A DNA stretch of 64,000 bases from Liolophura sinensis (taxonomy: Eukaryota; Mollusca; Polyplacophora; Chitonida; Chitonidae), in assembly GCF_032854445.1 (NCBI RefSeq), contig NC_088306.1:24399764-24463763 (forward strand), given 5' to 3'. Under the pieces are notes generated by a model. The model worked only from the letters and a program-made list of their open reading frames with translations. It did not search any database and was not told the origin of the DNA. How positions within the stretch are numbered: the first letter of the stretch is position 1; every line of letters starts with the position of its first letter. This document shows, piece by piece, positions 44,605 to 56,430 of the stretch. The position numbers and the translations under genes were made by a program.

Positions 44605-44767
44605 AGGGCTACATGAAAAACACTGAAGGCTGCAGAAGTACTACCATGGATTGTGCAAAATTTTGATAGTGTTTCAACTTCCACACCTTTTCCCATCGTT
44701 TTAACTGAAAACGTTTTAATCGTTTTAATTAAAAGCATGGAAAGCGTCATGACCCTCATGCAAGCGA
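44605..44767. repeat. tRNA-array spacer, diverged
   Basis: Contains GAAGGCTGCAGAAGTACTAC, AACTGAAAACGTTTTAATCG and GCATGGAAAGCGTCATGACC, matching the spacer upstream of tRNA-Arg in the main array. Confidence 0.8.
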
Positions 44768-45297
44768 AGGAGAAGATGGTGAAGATGTTGACGTAGATAG
44801 TGATGATGATGGTGATAGTGGTGATGGTGTTGATGATGATAACGAAGAAATGGGCGCAGATGACAAAACTGAGATTGACGCTAAGAGAGCCGAGGATGAT
44901 CTAGTGGGTGACATGGAGTGTGACTGAGGTACGCCCGTTGTACCTAATGTGACCAAAGAGATGGTGTGAGTAGAGACTTCTCTGGTGCGATAGAAGTCGA
45001 GGCGGAAGTCCACTGCGTGCGATCTCCAGAGCCCGTTTGACAAAAGACAGCAAAACTGGACAATGAAGCGGAGGGGACGTCATTGGCATTATGGAGCACT
45101 CTACCGTCGGATTGCGTAATGCAGGGGGACTCGGATGACATATCTGAGATGATGACACCCACCCCCTCCCAAGGTACTGATAAAATGTTATGAGAGTATC
45201 GGCGCAGGAAATCTTTCGCCTCTCGTTCGAGAGCGCGTAAAGACAATGAATATATTTTATTAGAATATGGACATGGATATGCTCCCAGATGAACAAT

Positions 45298-45925
45298 GAG
45301 TGCATACCTTCATATTTTCTTTATCGGTTTCATGTCTCTCGTATATAACATACGTTTTGACACTTTAAATGTTAATGGCCTGCGTGCTGTTACAAAGCAG
45401 GAGCAGGTACAACGATTGGCAATGTCGTTAGATGTCCTAACGGGCGTTACATAAGTGTTAAAGTGACAATTAATGACACGGCTCTTAATCTGATATGTAT
45501 ATATGCTCCTAATAATCCACAGGATAGGAAAGAATTTATATCTAACTTAGTGTAATGCGTGGGAGTGAATTAGTCATTTTTGGTGGGGATTTTAACTGCG
45601 TTGAAAACATTATATTGGATAGAATTGGGCTTGTAAATAATGTGAGAAATGTTGGTATTAAGGAGAGTAATAGTATTAAATATGATTTTGAGGTGTGTGA
45701 TATTTTTAGGAAGTTTCATCCGGACAAACGGTGCTACAAGAGGCCAGTGCGTTAGTCGGCTTGATAGGTTCTACCTTCCTAATGCTGTTCAGATTTACAT
45801 GTATGTAACCTTTTGTGACGTTAAACATGTCTCCATTTCTGATCATTCTTTGTCCTATTGTTGATGTAAATTTTACGGATGTAATTACTTGGGGTCCGTT
45901 TTATTGAAATGTAACATTTCTGTTT
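45298..45925 (+). pseudogene. LINE copy D: ORF2 endonuclease, deleted
   Basis: Start MSAYLHIFFIGF..., then NIRFDTLNVNGLRAVTKQEQ. A deletion removes the LQETHF block. The frame resumes at CPNGRYISVKV, then ICIYAPNNPQDRKEFI, FGGDFNCVEN, CDIFRKFHPDK and HVSISDHSLS in changing phases. Confidence 0.75.
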
Positions 45926-46007
45926 TCAATGACGATAAACTTGCTGTACAAATAAATGATGTCTCTGTAAGTATTTTTCTGATGGTGACAATTGTAATGC
46001 TACCTTA

Positions 46008-47057
46008 GTGGACGGGTGGGAGGCTTTCAAAAAGGATTGTAAAGATGTAATACGTAATTATTGTTCACAAGTTTCATTAAGGAAAAAGAGCCAGTTGTTG
46101 GATCTACAAGATGAATTGAATGTATTCAAGCCAAACCCTGTTGTAAATAGTGATAAGATTGATAATGTAAAGAAGACTATTAATTGTTTAAATAGAGACA
46201 GACATCCGGGATCGGTTATTAGGGCTAAGGCTGTTTACTTTGATAAGGGGGAAAAGCCTACGAAGTATTTTATTAGCAGGGAAGTGGGGAGGGGGGGGGG
46301 GAAGAAAATGATAAAGGAAATTATTTGTCATGAGAATGAGTCTCAGTCCCATAAATCCCAGCATGAAATTGCTAAATGTATCAGGTTATATTACAAACAA
46401 TTGTACAGTAAGCAGGATACTGATTTTGTGTGTCAAGACGCGTTTCTATTAGAATTACCGAAGTTAAATTATAATTGTGAAGCTCTTTGTGAATGCGCAT
46501 TGACGAAACAAGGGCTCTTGTTTGCTGTAAATAATATGTGTAAATACCGTTCGTCTGGTTGTGATGGCTTACCGGCCGAGTTTTATGTAACGTTCTGGCC
46601 TCTGATTGGCAATGTATTAACTGAAGTTGTCAATTGTTGTTTTCGCTCCGGCAGTTTCAGTCCGTCTCAGCGGAGTGATATTATCACCTTGCTATGTAAG
46701 AACCCCCAATATTGTAGAATACCAGGTGGTAGTGTATTCAACAATTTACATCTTTTACGTAATGTCTATAATTACGTGGAACAGAAAGATTTGAAGGCCT
46801 GCTTTTTAAACTTCGATCAAGAGAAGGCTTTTGGCAGGATTCATTGGCCCTTTTTGTTCAAATGTTTAGAGATGTTTAATTTTAGGCCCGAATTTTGTGC
46901 ATGGGTTAAATTACTGTACACAAATATCTCCAGCAGTGTGATTGTAAATGGACACATAAGTGAACAATTTAGTTTAAATAGAGGAGTCCGCCAGGGGTGT
47001 TCACTATCTCTGCTGTTGTACGTTTTATCGTTAGAGACGTTTGTAATCGGCCCTTAG
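46008..47057 (+). pseudogene. LINE copy D: ORF2 linker and RT, with RT deletion
   Basis: A 349-codon open frame with RAKAVYFDKGEKPTKYFISR, CKYRSSGCDGLPAEFYVTFW, NFDQEKAFGRIHWPFLFK (motif A equivalent, with Asp to Gly against DRVDW of copy A) and NRGVRQGCSLSLLLYVLSLE (motif B). About 35 residues between LLCK and GIPGRS, which hold NWRPISLL in copy A, are deleted in frame. It ends at a stop before the FADD block. Confidence 0.85.
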
Positions 47058-47067
47058 GAAGTCCAGT

Positions 47068-47945
47068 GTGATTAATCGTGTTGCGGTGCCGGGAACAACT
47101 AAGCAGGCTAAGGTTTCTGCCTTTGCGGATGACACTACGGCAATTCTCTCAGAGGAAAGTTCCGTGCAAGAAGTGGTTACTTTGACAGAAAATTACGGCA
47201 GGGCATCTGGGGCAAAACTGAATCTGTCCAAGACCACTGTCCTACCTATTGGAAATTGGGATAGTTCGTTAGTACCTGATTTAGGGTTGAATACTGTTCA
47301 GAATTCCAAAATTTATGGAATATTTTTTTTTTGGAAAAGACCAGGCGGAACTCAACTGTACTCGTGTCTTAAATAAAGTTAAGAAGAATGTAACTTCTTG
47401 GTGTGGAAGATATTTAACTCTTAGGGGGAGGGCTGTACTAATTAGCACTGTCGCACTAGCGGTTATATGGTTCACAGCACAATGTACTTTGTTACCTGCT
47501 AAATGTGTCACTCAATGTACGCAGATAGTATTTAAATTTTTGTGGAATAATAAGCCTGAGAGTTTAAAGGGGGTTGTTGTACATAATAAATTTAAGAGCG
47601 GAGGTTTAAATGTTCATAATGTTGAGTGCAAAACGAAAGCTTTAGCCGTACGGAACAAATTAAAATTAGTTCATGGTACTGAGGCTGATTGGAAATATTT
47701 TGCGATTTAGTGGTTAGGTTTATTTTTAAGGAGTGTTTGTCCTAAAATTGGCCAGAAACAGTGTCCCACACTAAGAACGTAACACACCCTTCTACCAGTT
47801 TGCGATAAATGCTTTTAAGGAATTCTATAGTGGTCAAACGTTACCTTCGGTGATGTACCCTAGTAAAGTTATTTATGATCAGCTTGTCACAAAAGCCTTA
47901 CAGGCGCCATGAGTGATGCTAACATCTCCGCAGTTGAGATGGGGT
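47068..47945 (+). pseudogene. LINE copy D: RT active site and C-terminal domain
   Basis: VSAFADDTTAILSEESSVQE holds the active-site Asp pair. KLNLSKTTVLPIGNW, GRYLTLRGRAVLISTVALAV and KFLWNNKPESLKG follow in shifted frames (a T9 run near 47323-47331 is one cause). Stops occur at 47376, 47710 and beyond. Confidence 0.8.
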
Positions 47946-48006
47946 GTTATTTGGAAAACGGTGTTTCACAAGTTTTTAGATCATAACTTAGTCAATTTCT
48001 GTTTTA

Positions 48007-48270
48007 TTTATATTTTTTTTCGATTGGTGTTTTACGCCGTACTCAAGAATATTTCACCTACGACGGCGACCGCCATTATGGTGGGTGGAAACCGGGCACA
48101 GCCCGGGGAAAACCCACGACCATCCGCAGGTTGCTGGCAGGCCTTCCCACTTACGCCCGGAGAGAAAGCCAGCATGAGCTGGACTTGAACTCACAGCAAC
48201 CGCATTGGTGAGAGGCTCCTGGGTCATTACGCTGCGCTAGCGCGCTAACCGACTGAGCCACTGAGGCCCC
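48007..48270 (-). repeat. SINE-1, full length, inserted in LINE copy D
   Basis: Complete reverse-oriented SINE-1 from the tail (ATTTATATTTTTTTT) to the tRNA-like head (GACTGAGCCACTGAGGCCCC). The target-site duplication is AATTTCTGTTTTA at 47994-48006 against AATTCTGTTTTA at 48271-48282, one base apart. LINE coding resumes after it (KLVHDILSVKE). Confidence 0.92.
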
Positions 48271-48528
48271 AATTCTGTTTTAAACTTGTTCATGATATTT
48301 TGTCCGTCAAAGAAAGACTAGTGAGGCGTAATAGCGCCATACCCCTCGTGCAAGTAGGTGGGAAATTTACAACACCAATCAGAGACAAAAAATAAAGCCT
48401 CGGTGGTTTGGTCCTTTCTCGTATTGAGAATAACGTAAATACCCTCTTGCTATAAAGAATTAAATAAAATTTCTACACTTCCCCGCTTCTACACTTTTTA
48501 GTTTATTAAATTCATTAACTTTTTAGTT

Positions 48529-48556
48529 AGCGCGTTATCCACTGCGTTACGGGGAC
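48529..48556 (-). pseudogene. tRNA-Arg 5' stub 1
   Basis: Minus-strand positions 1-28 of tRNA-Arg with G-to-A changes in both D-stem strands. The rest of the gene, and tRNA-Thr, are missing from this monomer. Confidence 0.85.
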
Positions 48557-49044
48557 CACTGTGCTTTATGAACAACACTGAAGGCTGCAGAAGTTCTGCG
48601 ATTGATTCTGACAAATTTTAATTGTGTTTTATATTGCCTGCATTTTCCCATCGTTTTAAGTGAAAACGTTTGAATCGTTTAAATTAGAGACATGGAAAGC
48701 GTCATGACCCTCGTGCAAGTGGGTGGAGAATTTACAATACCCATTAGAGAAAAAAAATACAGCATGAAATCATGCGTCTTTGACTGATAATTTTTGGCAA
48801 AGTTGTCACAGTGGGTTGTGTGTATCGATTTTGTATGGAAATAACTGTAGTGTGCAATGTTATATCTTTGTGTTGGGATAAAATGGACCTTGCTGAGATA
48901 TAAATAAACTGGAGGAAAAGATCGTAGGCTTGGTCCTTTGTTGTTTTCAGAATGCCGTCAATATCCTTTTCCTATGGAAACTTGAAGAAAATTTTCTAAA
49001 CTTCCCTGCTCACCTTTATTAAGATTATTAATTTTCAAGTCACT

Positions 49045-49116
49045 GCCTCTATAACTCAGTGGTAGAGCACTGGTCTCGTAAACCAGGGGTCGCGAGTTCG
49101 AACTTCGCTGGAGGCT
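49045..49116 (+). tRNA. tRNA-Thr(CGU), copy 1 (slightly altered)
   Basis: 72-base cloverleaf: acceptor GCCTCTA/TGGAGGC, anticodon stem CTGGT/ACCAG with loop CTCGTAA (anticodon CGT), T arm with TTCGAAC. This copy has A for G at position 10, which breaks the first D-stem pair and weakens the A box, and a G-U pair in the T stem. It may be a weak gene or an early pseudogene. Confidence 0.8.
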
Positions 49117-49208
49117 GAAATTAAACAAAAACACAATTTTTAAATCAAGCACAAATATGAAGTTTTTGTGTAAAATTGAAATCTATGTGGAAAGTAAACA
49201 TTAAGCAC

Positions 49209-49281
49209 CATCCCCGGCGGGATTCGAACCCGCGGCCTCTGGATTAGAAGTCCAGCGCGCTATCCACTGCGCTACGGGGAC
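49209..49281 (-). tRNA. tRNA-Arg(UCU), copy 1
   Basis: 73-base cloverleaf: acceptor GTCCCCG/CGGGGAT, D stem GCGC/GCGC, anticodon stem CTGGA/TCCAG with loop CTTCTAA (anticodon TCT, decoding AGA), T arm GCGGG/CCCGC. No intron. A T-run lies downstream for Pol III termination. It converges with tRNA-Thr copy 1, 92 bases away. Confidence 0.95.
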
Positions 49282-49830
49282 ACCTGTGCTTTATCACCAA
49301 CAATGAAGGCTGCACAAGTGCTGCGATGGATTATGTGAAATTTTTATTGTGTTTGAAATTCCCCGCTTTTTTCAAGGTTTTAACTGAAAACGTTTTAATC
49401 GACCTATCTTAGGGCATAGAAAGCGTCATGACCATCGTGCAAGTAAGTGGGGAATTTACAACACCCATCATAGAAAATCATAGAAAGCGCCATGACCCTC
49501 GTGCAAGTAAGTGGGGAATTTACAACACCCATCAGAGAAAATCTATGAAGCATGATCCCATGTGTCTTTGACTGATCATTTTTGGCAAAATAGTCAGACT
49601 GGGTTGTGTGTATCGATTTTCTATGGAAATACCTGTAGTGTGCAATTTTATTTCTTTGTGTTACGGTAAAACTGGACCTTGCTGAAAAATAAATACATTG
49701 TAGGCAGCACATCGCTGGTTTGGTCCTTTTTCGTATTGAGAATGACGTCAATATCCTCTTGCTATGGAACTTGAGTAAAAGTTTCTACGCTTCCCCGCCT
49801 ACTTTCATTAAATTCATTAACTTTTTAGGT

Positions 49831-49858
49831 AGCGCGTTATCCACTGCGTTACGGGGAC
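49831..49858 (-). pseudogene. tRNA-Arg 5' stub 2
   Basis: Same 28-base relic as at 48529, 1302 bases further on. Confidence 0.85.
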
Positions 49859-50555
49859 CACTGTGCCTTATGAACAACACTGAAGGCTGCAGAAGTTCTG
49901 CGATGAATTCTGACAAATTTTAATTGTGTTTTAGATTGCCTGCATTTTCCCATCCTTTGAAGTGAAAACGTTTGAATCGTTTAAATTAGAGACATGGAAA
50001 GCCTCATGACTCTCGTGCAAGTGGGTGGAGAATTTACAATACCCATTAGAGAAAATAAATACAGCATAAAATCATGCGTCTTTGACTGATAATTTTTGGC
50101 AAAGTTGTCAGAGTGGGTTGTGTGTATCGATTTTGTATGGAAATAACTGTAGTGTGCAATCTTATATCTTTGTGTTGGGATAAAATGGACCTTGCTGAGA
50201 AATAAATAAACTGGAGGAAAAGATCGTAGGCTTGGTCCTTTGTTGCTTTCAGAATGCCGTCAATATCCTTTTACTATGGAAACTTGAAGAAAATTTTCTA
50301 CACTTCCCTGCTCACCTTTATTAAGATTGTGTGTATCGATTTTGTATGGAAATAACTGTAGTGTGCAATGTTATATCTTTGTGTTGGGATAAAATGGACC
50401 TTGCTGAGAAATAAATGAACTGGAGGCAAAGATCGTAGGCTTGGTCCTTTGTCGTATTCAGAATGCCGTCAATATCCTTTTACTATGGAAACTTGAAGAA
50501 AATTTTCTACATTTCCCTGCTCACCTTTATTAAGATTTTTAATTTTCCAGTCACT

Positions 50556-50627
50556 GCCTCTATAGCTCAGTGGTAGAGCACTGGTCTCGTAAACCAGGGG
50601 TCGCGAGTTCGAACCTCGCTGGAGGCT
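50556..50627 (+). tRNA. tRNA-Thr(CGU), copy 2
   Basis: Consensus copy. All stems pair, the A box is TAGCTCAGTGG and the B box GTTCGAACC. A T7 run about 22 bases downstream can stop Pol III. It decodes ACG. Confidence 0.95.
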
Positions 50628-50721
50628 GAAATAAAAGAAAAACAATATTTTTTTAAATCAAGCACAACTATGAAGTTTTTGTGTAAAAAGGAAACCTGTG
50701 TGGAGAGCAAACCTAAGGCAC

Positions 50722-50794
50722 CATCCCCGGCGGGATTCGAACCCGCGGCCTCTGGATTAGAAGTCCAGCGCGCTATCCACTGCGCTACGGGGAC
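50722..50794 (-). tRNA. tRNA-Arg(UCU), copy 2
   Basis: Consensus copy, all stems paired. T5 lies about 35 bases downstream on the minus strand. Confidence 0.95.
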
Positions 50795-51346
50795 CACTGT
50801 GTTTTGATCAACAACAATGAAGGCTGCACAAGTGCTGCGATGGATTATGTGAAATTTTTATTGTGTTTGAAATTCCCCGCTTTTTTGAAAAGGTTTTAAC
50901 TTAACACGTTTTAATCGACCTATCTTAGGGCATAGAAAGTGTCATGACCCTCGTGCAAGTAAGTGGGGAATTTACAACACCCATCATAGAAAATCATAGA
51001 AAGCTCCATGACCCTCGTGGAAGTAAGTGGGGAATTTACAACACCCATCAGAGTAAATCTATGAAGCATGATCCCATGTGTCTTTGACTGATCATTTTTG
51101 GCAAAATTGTCAGACTGGGTTGTGTGTATCGATTTTCTATGGAAATACCTGTAGTGTGCAATTTTATCTCTTTGTGTTGGGGTAAAACTGGACCTTGCTG
51201 AAAAATAAATACATTGTAGGCAGCACATCGCTGGTTTGGTCCTTTTTCGTATTGAGAATGACGTCAATATCCTCTTGCTATGGAACTTGAGTAAAAGTTT
51301 CTACACTTCCCCGCCTACTTTCATTAAATTCATTAACTTTTTAGGT

Positions 51347-51374
51347 AGCGCGTTATCCACTGCATTACGGGGAC
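51347..51374 (-). pseudogene. tRNA-Arg 5' stub 3
   Basis: 28-base relic, with one further change (TGCATTAC for TGCGTTAC on the plus strand). Confidence 0.85.
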
Positions 51375-51862
51375 CACTGTGCTTTATGAACAACAGTGAA
51401 GGCTGCAGAAGTTCTGCGATTGATTCTGACAAATTTTAATTGTGTTTTATATTGCCTACATTTTCCCATCGTTTTAAGTGAAAACGTTTGAATCGTTTAA
51501 ATTAGAGACATGGAAAGCGTCATGACCCTCGTGCAAGTGGGTGGAGAATTTACAATACCCATTAGAGAAAATAAACACAGCATAAAATCATGCGTCTTTG
51601 ACTGATAATTTTTGGCAAAATTGTCAGAGTGGATTGTGTGTATCGATTTTGTATGGAAATAACTGTAGTGTGCAATGTTATATCTTTGTGTTGGGATAAA
51701 ATGGACCTTGCTGAGAAATAAATGAACTGGAGGCAAAGATCGTAGGCTTGGTCCTTTGTCGTATTCAGAATGCCGTCAATATCCTTTTACTATGGAAACT
51801 TGAAGAAAATTTTCTACATTTCCCTGCTCACCTTTATTAAGATTTTTAATTTTCCAGTCACT

Positions 51863-51934
51863 GCCTCTATAGCTCAGTGGTAGAGCACTGGTCTCGTAAA
51901 CCAGGGGTCGCGAGTTCGAACCTCGCTGGAGGCT
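51863..51934 (+). tRNA. tRNA-Thr(CGU), copy 3
   Basis: Identical to the consensus copy at 50556. Downstream flank is the GAAATTAAACAAAAACAC type ending in T5. Confidence 0.95.
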
Positions 51935-52026
51935 GAAATTAAACAAAAACACAATTTTTAAATCAAGCACAAATATGAAGTTTTTGTGTAAAAGTGAAAT
52001 CTATGTGGAAAGTAAACATTAAGCAC

Positions 52027-52099
52027 CATCCCCGGTGGGATTCGAACCCGCGGCCTCTGGATTAGAAGTCCAGCGCGCTATCCACTGCGCTACGGGGAC
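52027..52099 (-). tRNA. tRNA-Arg(UCU), copy 3
   Basis: As consensus except for one T-stem mismatch (CCCAC for CCCGC). Probably still foldable. Confidence 0.85.
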
Positions 52100-52648
52100 C
52101 CCTGTGCTTTATCACCAACAATGAAGGCTGCACAAGTGCTGCGATGGATTATGTGAAATTTTTATTGTGTTTGAAATTCCCCGCTTTTTTCAAGGTTTTA
52201 ACTGAAAACGTTTTAATCGACCTATCTTAGGGCATAGAAAGCGTCATGACCCTCGTGCAAGTAAGTGGGGAATTTACAACACCCATCATAGAAAATCATA
52301 GAAAGCGCCATGACTCTCGTGCAAATAAGTGGGGAATTTACAACACCCATCAGAGAAAATCTATGAAGCATGATCCCATGTGTCTTTGACTGATCATTTC
52401 TGGCAAAATTGTCAGACTGGGTTGTGTGTATCGATTTTCTATGGAAATACCTGTAGTGTGCAATTTTATCTCTTTGTGTTGGGGTAAAACTGGACCTTGC
52501 TGAAAAATAAATACATTGTAGGCAGCACATCGCTGGTTTAGTCCTTTTTCGTATTGAGAATGACGTCAATATCCTCTTGCTATGGAACTTGAGTGAAAGT
52601 TTCTACACTTCCCCGCCTACTTTCATTAAATTCATTAACTTTTTAGGT

Positions 52649-52676
52649 AGCGCGTTATCCACTGCATTACGGGGAC
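52649..52676 (-). pseudogene. tRNA-Arg 5' stub 4
   Basis: 28-base relic at the expected step of 1302 bases. Confidence 0.85.
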
Positions 52677-53373
52677 CACTGTACCTTATGAACAACACTA
52701 AAGGCTGCAGAAGTTCTGCGATGGATTCTGACAAATTTTAATTGTGTTTTATATTGCCTGCATTTTCCCATCCTTTGAAGTGAAAACGTTTGAATCGTTT
52801 AAATTAGAGACATGGAAAGCCTCATGACTCTCGTGCAAGTGGGTGGAGAATTTACAATACCCATTAGAGAAAATAAATACAGCATAAAATCATGCGTTTT
52901 TGACTGATAATTTTTGGTAAAGTTGTCAGAGTGGGTTGTGTGTATCGATTTTGCATGGAAATAACTGTAGTGTGCAATCTGATATCTTTGTGTTGGGATA
53001 AAATGGACGTTGCTGAGAAATAAATAAACTGGAGGAAAAGATCGTAGGCTTGGTCCTTTGTTGTTTTCAGAATGCCGTCAATATCCTTTTACGATGGAAA
53101 CTTGTAGAAAATTTTCTACACTTCCCTGCTCACCTTTATTAAGATTGTGTGTATCGATTTTGTATGGAAATAACTGTAGTGTGCAATGTTATATCTTTGT
53201 GTTGGGATAAAATGGACCTTGCTGAGAAATAAATGAACTGGAGGCAAAGATCGTAGGCTTGGTCCTTTGTCGTATTCAGAATGCCGTCAATATCCTTTTA
53301 CTATGGAAACTTGAAGAAAATTTTCTACATTTCCCTACTCACCTTTATTAAGATTTTTAATTTTCTAGTCACT

Positions 53374-53445
53374 GCCTCTATAGCTCAGTGGTAGAGCACT
53401 GGTCTCGTAAACCAGGGGTCGCAAGTTCGAACTTCGCTGGAGGCT
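53374..53445 (+). tRNA. tRNA-Thr(CGU), copy 4
   Basis: Two T-stem changes (GCAAG/TTCGC) leave one mismatch and one G-U pair. The anticodon arm is intact. Confidence 0.8.
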
Positions 53446-53539
53446 GAAATAAAAGAAAAACAATATTTTTTTAAATCAAGCACAAATATGAAGTTTTTGT
53501 GTAAAAAGGAAACCTGTGTGGAGAGCAAACCTAAGGCAC

Positions 53540-53612
53540 CATCCCCGGCGGGATTCGAACCCGCGGCCTCTGGATTAGAAGTCCAGCGCGCTATCCACTG
53601 CGCTACGGGGAC
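53540..53612 (-). tRNA. tRNA-Arg(UCU), copy 4
   Basis: Consensus copy, all stems paired. Confidence 0.95.
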
Positions 53613-54164
53613 CACTGTGTTTTGATCAACAACAATGAAGGCTGCACAAGTGCTGCGATGGATTATGTGAAATTTTTATTGTGTTTGAAATTCCCCGCTT
53701 TTTTGAAAAGGTTTTAACTTAACACGTTTTAATCGACCTATCTTAGGGCATAGAAAGTGTCATGACCCTCGTGCAAGTAAGTGGGGAATTTACAACACCC
53801 ATCATAGAAAATCATAGAAAGCTCCATGACCCTCGTGGAAGTAAGTGGGGAATTTACAACACCCATCAGAGTAAATCTATGAAGCATGATCCCATGTGTC
53901 TTTGACTGATCATTTTTGGCAAAATTGTCAGACTGGGTTGTGTGTATCGATTTTCTATGGAAATACCTGTAGTGTGCAATTTTATCTCTTTGTGTTGGGG
54001 TAAAACTGGACCTTGCTAAAAAATAAATACATTGTAGGCAGCACATCGCTGGTTTGGTCCTTTTTCGTATTGAGAATGACGTCAATATCCTCTTGCTATG
54101 GAACTTGAGTAAAAGTTTCTACACTTCCCCGCCTACTTTCATTAAATTCATTAACTTTTTAGGT

Positions 54165-54192
54165 AGCGCGTTATCCACTGCATTACGGGGAC
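54165..54192 (-). pseudogene. tRNA-Arg 5' stub 5
   Basis: 28-base relic, identical to stub 3 one higher-order unit earlier. Confidence 0.85.
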
Positions 54193-54680
54193 CACTGTGC
54201 TTTATGAACAACAGTGAAGGCTGCAGAAGTTCTGCGATTGATTCTGACAAATTTTAATTGTGTTTTATATTGCCTACATTTTCCCATCGTTTTAAGTGAA
54301 AACGTTTGAATCGTTTAAATTAGAGACATGGAAAGCGTCATGACCCTCGTGCAAGTGGGTGGAGAATTTACAATACCCATTAGAGAAAATAAACACAGCA
54401 TAAAATCATGCGTCTTTGACTGATAATTTTTGGCAAAATTGTCAGAGTGGATTGTGTGTATCGATTTTGTATGGAAATAACTGTAGTGTGCAATGTTATA
54501 TCTTTGTGTTGGGATAAAATGGACCTTGCTGAGAAATAAATGAACTGGAGGCAAAGATCGTAGGCTTGGTCCTTTGTCGTATTCAGAATGCCGTCAATAT
54601 CCTTTTACTATGGAAACTTGAAGAAAATTTTCTACATTTCCCTGCTCACCTTTATTAAGATTTTTAATTTTCCAGTCACT

Positions 54681-54752
54681 GCCTCTATAGCTCAGTGGTA
54701 GAGCACTGGTCTCGTAAACCAGGGGTCGCGAGTTCGAACCTCGCTGGAGGCT
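54681..54752 (+). tRNA. tRNA-Thr(CGU), copy 5
   Basis: Identical to the consensus. Confidence 0.95.
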
Positions 54753-54844
54753 GAAATTAAACAAAAACACAATTTTTAAATCAAGCACAAATATGAAGTT
54801 TTTGTGTAAAAGTGAAATCTATGTGGAAAGTAAACATTAAGCAC

Positions 54845-54917
54845 CATCCCCGGTGGGATTCGAACCAGCGGCCTCTGGATTAGAAGTCCAGCGCGCTATC
54901 CACTGCGCTACGGGAAC
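54845..54917 (-). tRNA. tRNA-Arg(UCU), copy 5 (likely decaying)
   Basis: Carries two T-stem changes (GCTGG/CCCAC) and an acceptor change (GTTCCCG), which leave several mismatches. The anticodon arm is normal. Function is doubtful. Confidence 0.65.
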
Positions 54918-55466
54918 CCCTGTGCTTTATCACCAACAATGAAGGCTGCACAAGTGCTGCGATGGATTATGTGAAATTTTTATTGTGTTTGAAATTCCCC
55001 GCATTTTTCAAGGTTTTAACTGAAAACGTTTTAATCGACCTATCTTAGGGCATAGAAAGCGTCATGACCCTCGTGCAAGTAAGTGGGGAATTTACAACAC
55101 CCATCATAGAAAATCATAGAAAGCGCCATGACTCTCGTGCAAGTAAGTGGGGAATTTACAACACCCATCAGAGAAAATCTATGAAGCATGATCCCATGTG
55201 TCTTTGACTGATCATTTCTGGCAAAATTGTCAGACTGGGTTGTGTGTATCGATTTTCTATGGAAATACCTGTAGTGTGCAATTTTATCTCTTTGTGTTGG
55301 GGTAAAACTGGACCTTGCTGAAAAATAAATACATTGTAGGCAGCACATCGCTGGTTTGGTCCTTTTTCGTATTGAGAATGACGTCAATATCCTCTTGCTA
55401 TGGAACTTGAGTGAAAGTTTCTACACTTCCCCGCCTACTTTCATTAAATTCATTAACTTTTTAGGT

Positions 55467-55494
55467 AGCGCGTTATCCACTGCGTTACGGGGAC
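55467..55494 (-). pseudogene. tRNA-Arg 5' stub 6
   Basis: 28-base relic. Confidence 0.85.
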
Positions 55495-56191
55495 CACTGT
55501 ACCTTATGAACAACACTGAAGGCTGCAGAAGTTCTGCGATGGATTCTGACAAATTTTAATTGTGTTTTATATTGCCTGCATTTTCCCATCCTTTGAAGTG
55601 AAAACGTTTGAATCGTTTAAATTAGAGACATGGAAAGCCTCATGACTCTCGTGCAAGTGGGTGGAGAATTTACAATACCCATTAGAGAAAATAAATACAG
55701 CATAAAATCTTGCGTTTTTGACTGATAATTTTTGGCAAAGTTGTCAGAGTGGGTTGTGTGTATCGATTTTGCATGGAAATAACTGTAGTGTGCAATCTGA
55801 TATCTTTGTGTTGGGATAAAATGGACCTTGCTGAGAAATAAATAAACTGGAGGAAAAGATCGTAGGCTTGGTCCTTTGTTGTTTTCAGAATGCCGTCAAT
55901 ATCCTTTTACGATGGAAACTTGTAGAAAATTTTCTACACTTCCCTGCTCACCTTTATTAAGATTGTGTGTATCGATTTTGTATGGAAATAACTGTAGTGT
56001 GCAATGTTATATCTTTGTGTTGGGATAAAATGGACCTTGCTGAGAAATAAATGAACTGGAGGCAAAGATCGTAGGCTTGGTCCTTTGTCGTATTCAGAAT
56101 GCCGTCAATATCCTTTTACTATGGAAACTTGAAGAAAATTTTCTACATTTCCCTACTCACCTTTATTAAGATTTTTAATTTTCTAGTCACT

Positions 56192-56263
56192 GCCTCTATA
56201 GCTCAGTGGTAGAGCACTGGTCTCGTAAACCAGGGGTCGCGAGTTCGAACTTCGCTGGAGGCT
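56192..56263 (+). tRNA. tRNA-Thr(CGU), copy 6
   Basis: Consensus apart from one G-U pair in the T stem. Confidence 0.92.
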
Positions 56264-56357
56264 GAAATAAAAGAAAAACAATATTTTTTTAAATCAAGCA
56301 CAACTATGAAGTTTTTGTGTAAAAAGGAAACCTGTGTGGAGAGCAAACCTAAGGCAC

Positions 56358-56430
56358 CATCCCCGGCGGGATTCGAACCCGCGGCCTCTGGATTAGAAGT
56401 CCAGCGCGCTATCCACTGCGCTACGGGGAC
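56358..56430 (-). tRNA. tRNA-Arg(UCU), copy 6
   Basis: Consensus copy, all stems paired. Confidence 0.95.

Larger units (their letters stand above)
44768..48337 (+). mobile_element. Tx1-type LINE, copy D
   Basis: Starts inside the acidic region of ORF1 (5'-truncated) and ends within the ORF2 C-terminal domain near RLVRRNSAI. Both edges fall in array spacer at the same motif: left TCATGACCCTCATGCAAG, right CCATACCCCTCGTGCAAG. The gap suggests an 18-base target duplication. A SINE-1 is inserted at 48007-48270. No 3' UTR or A-tail is left. Confidence 0.8.
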
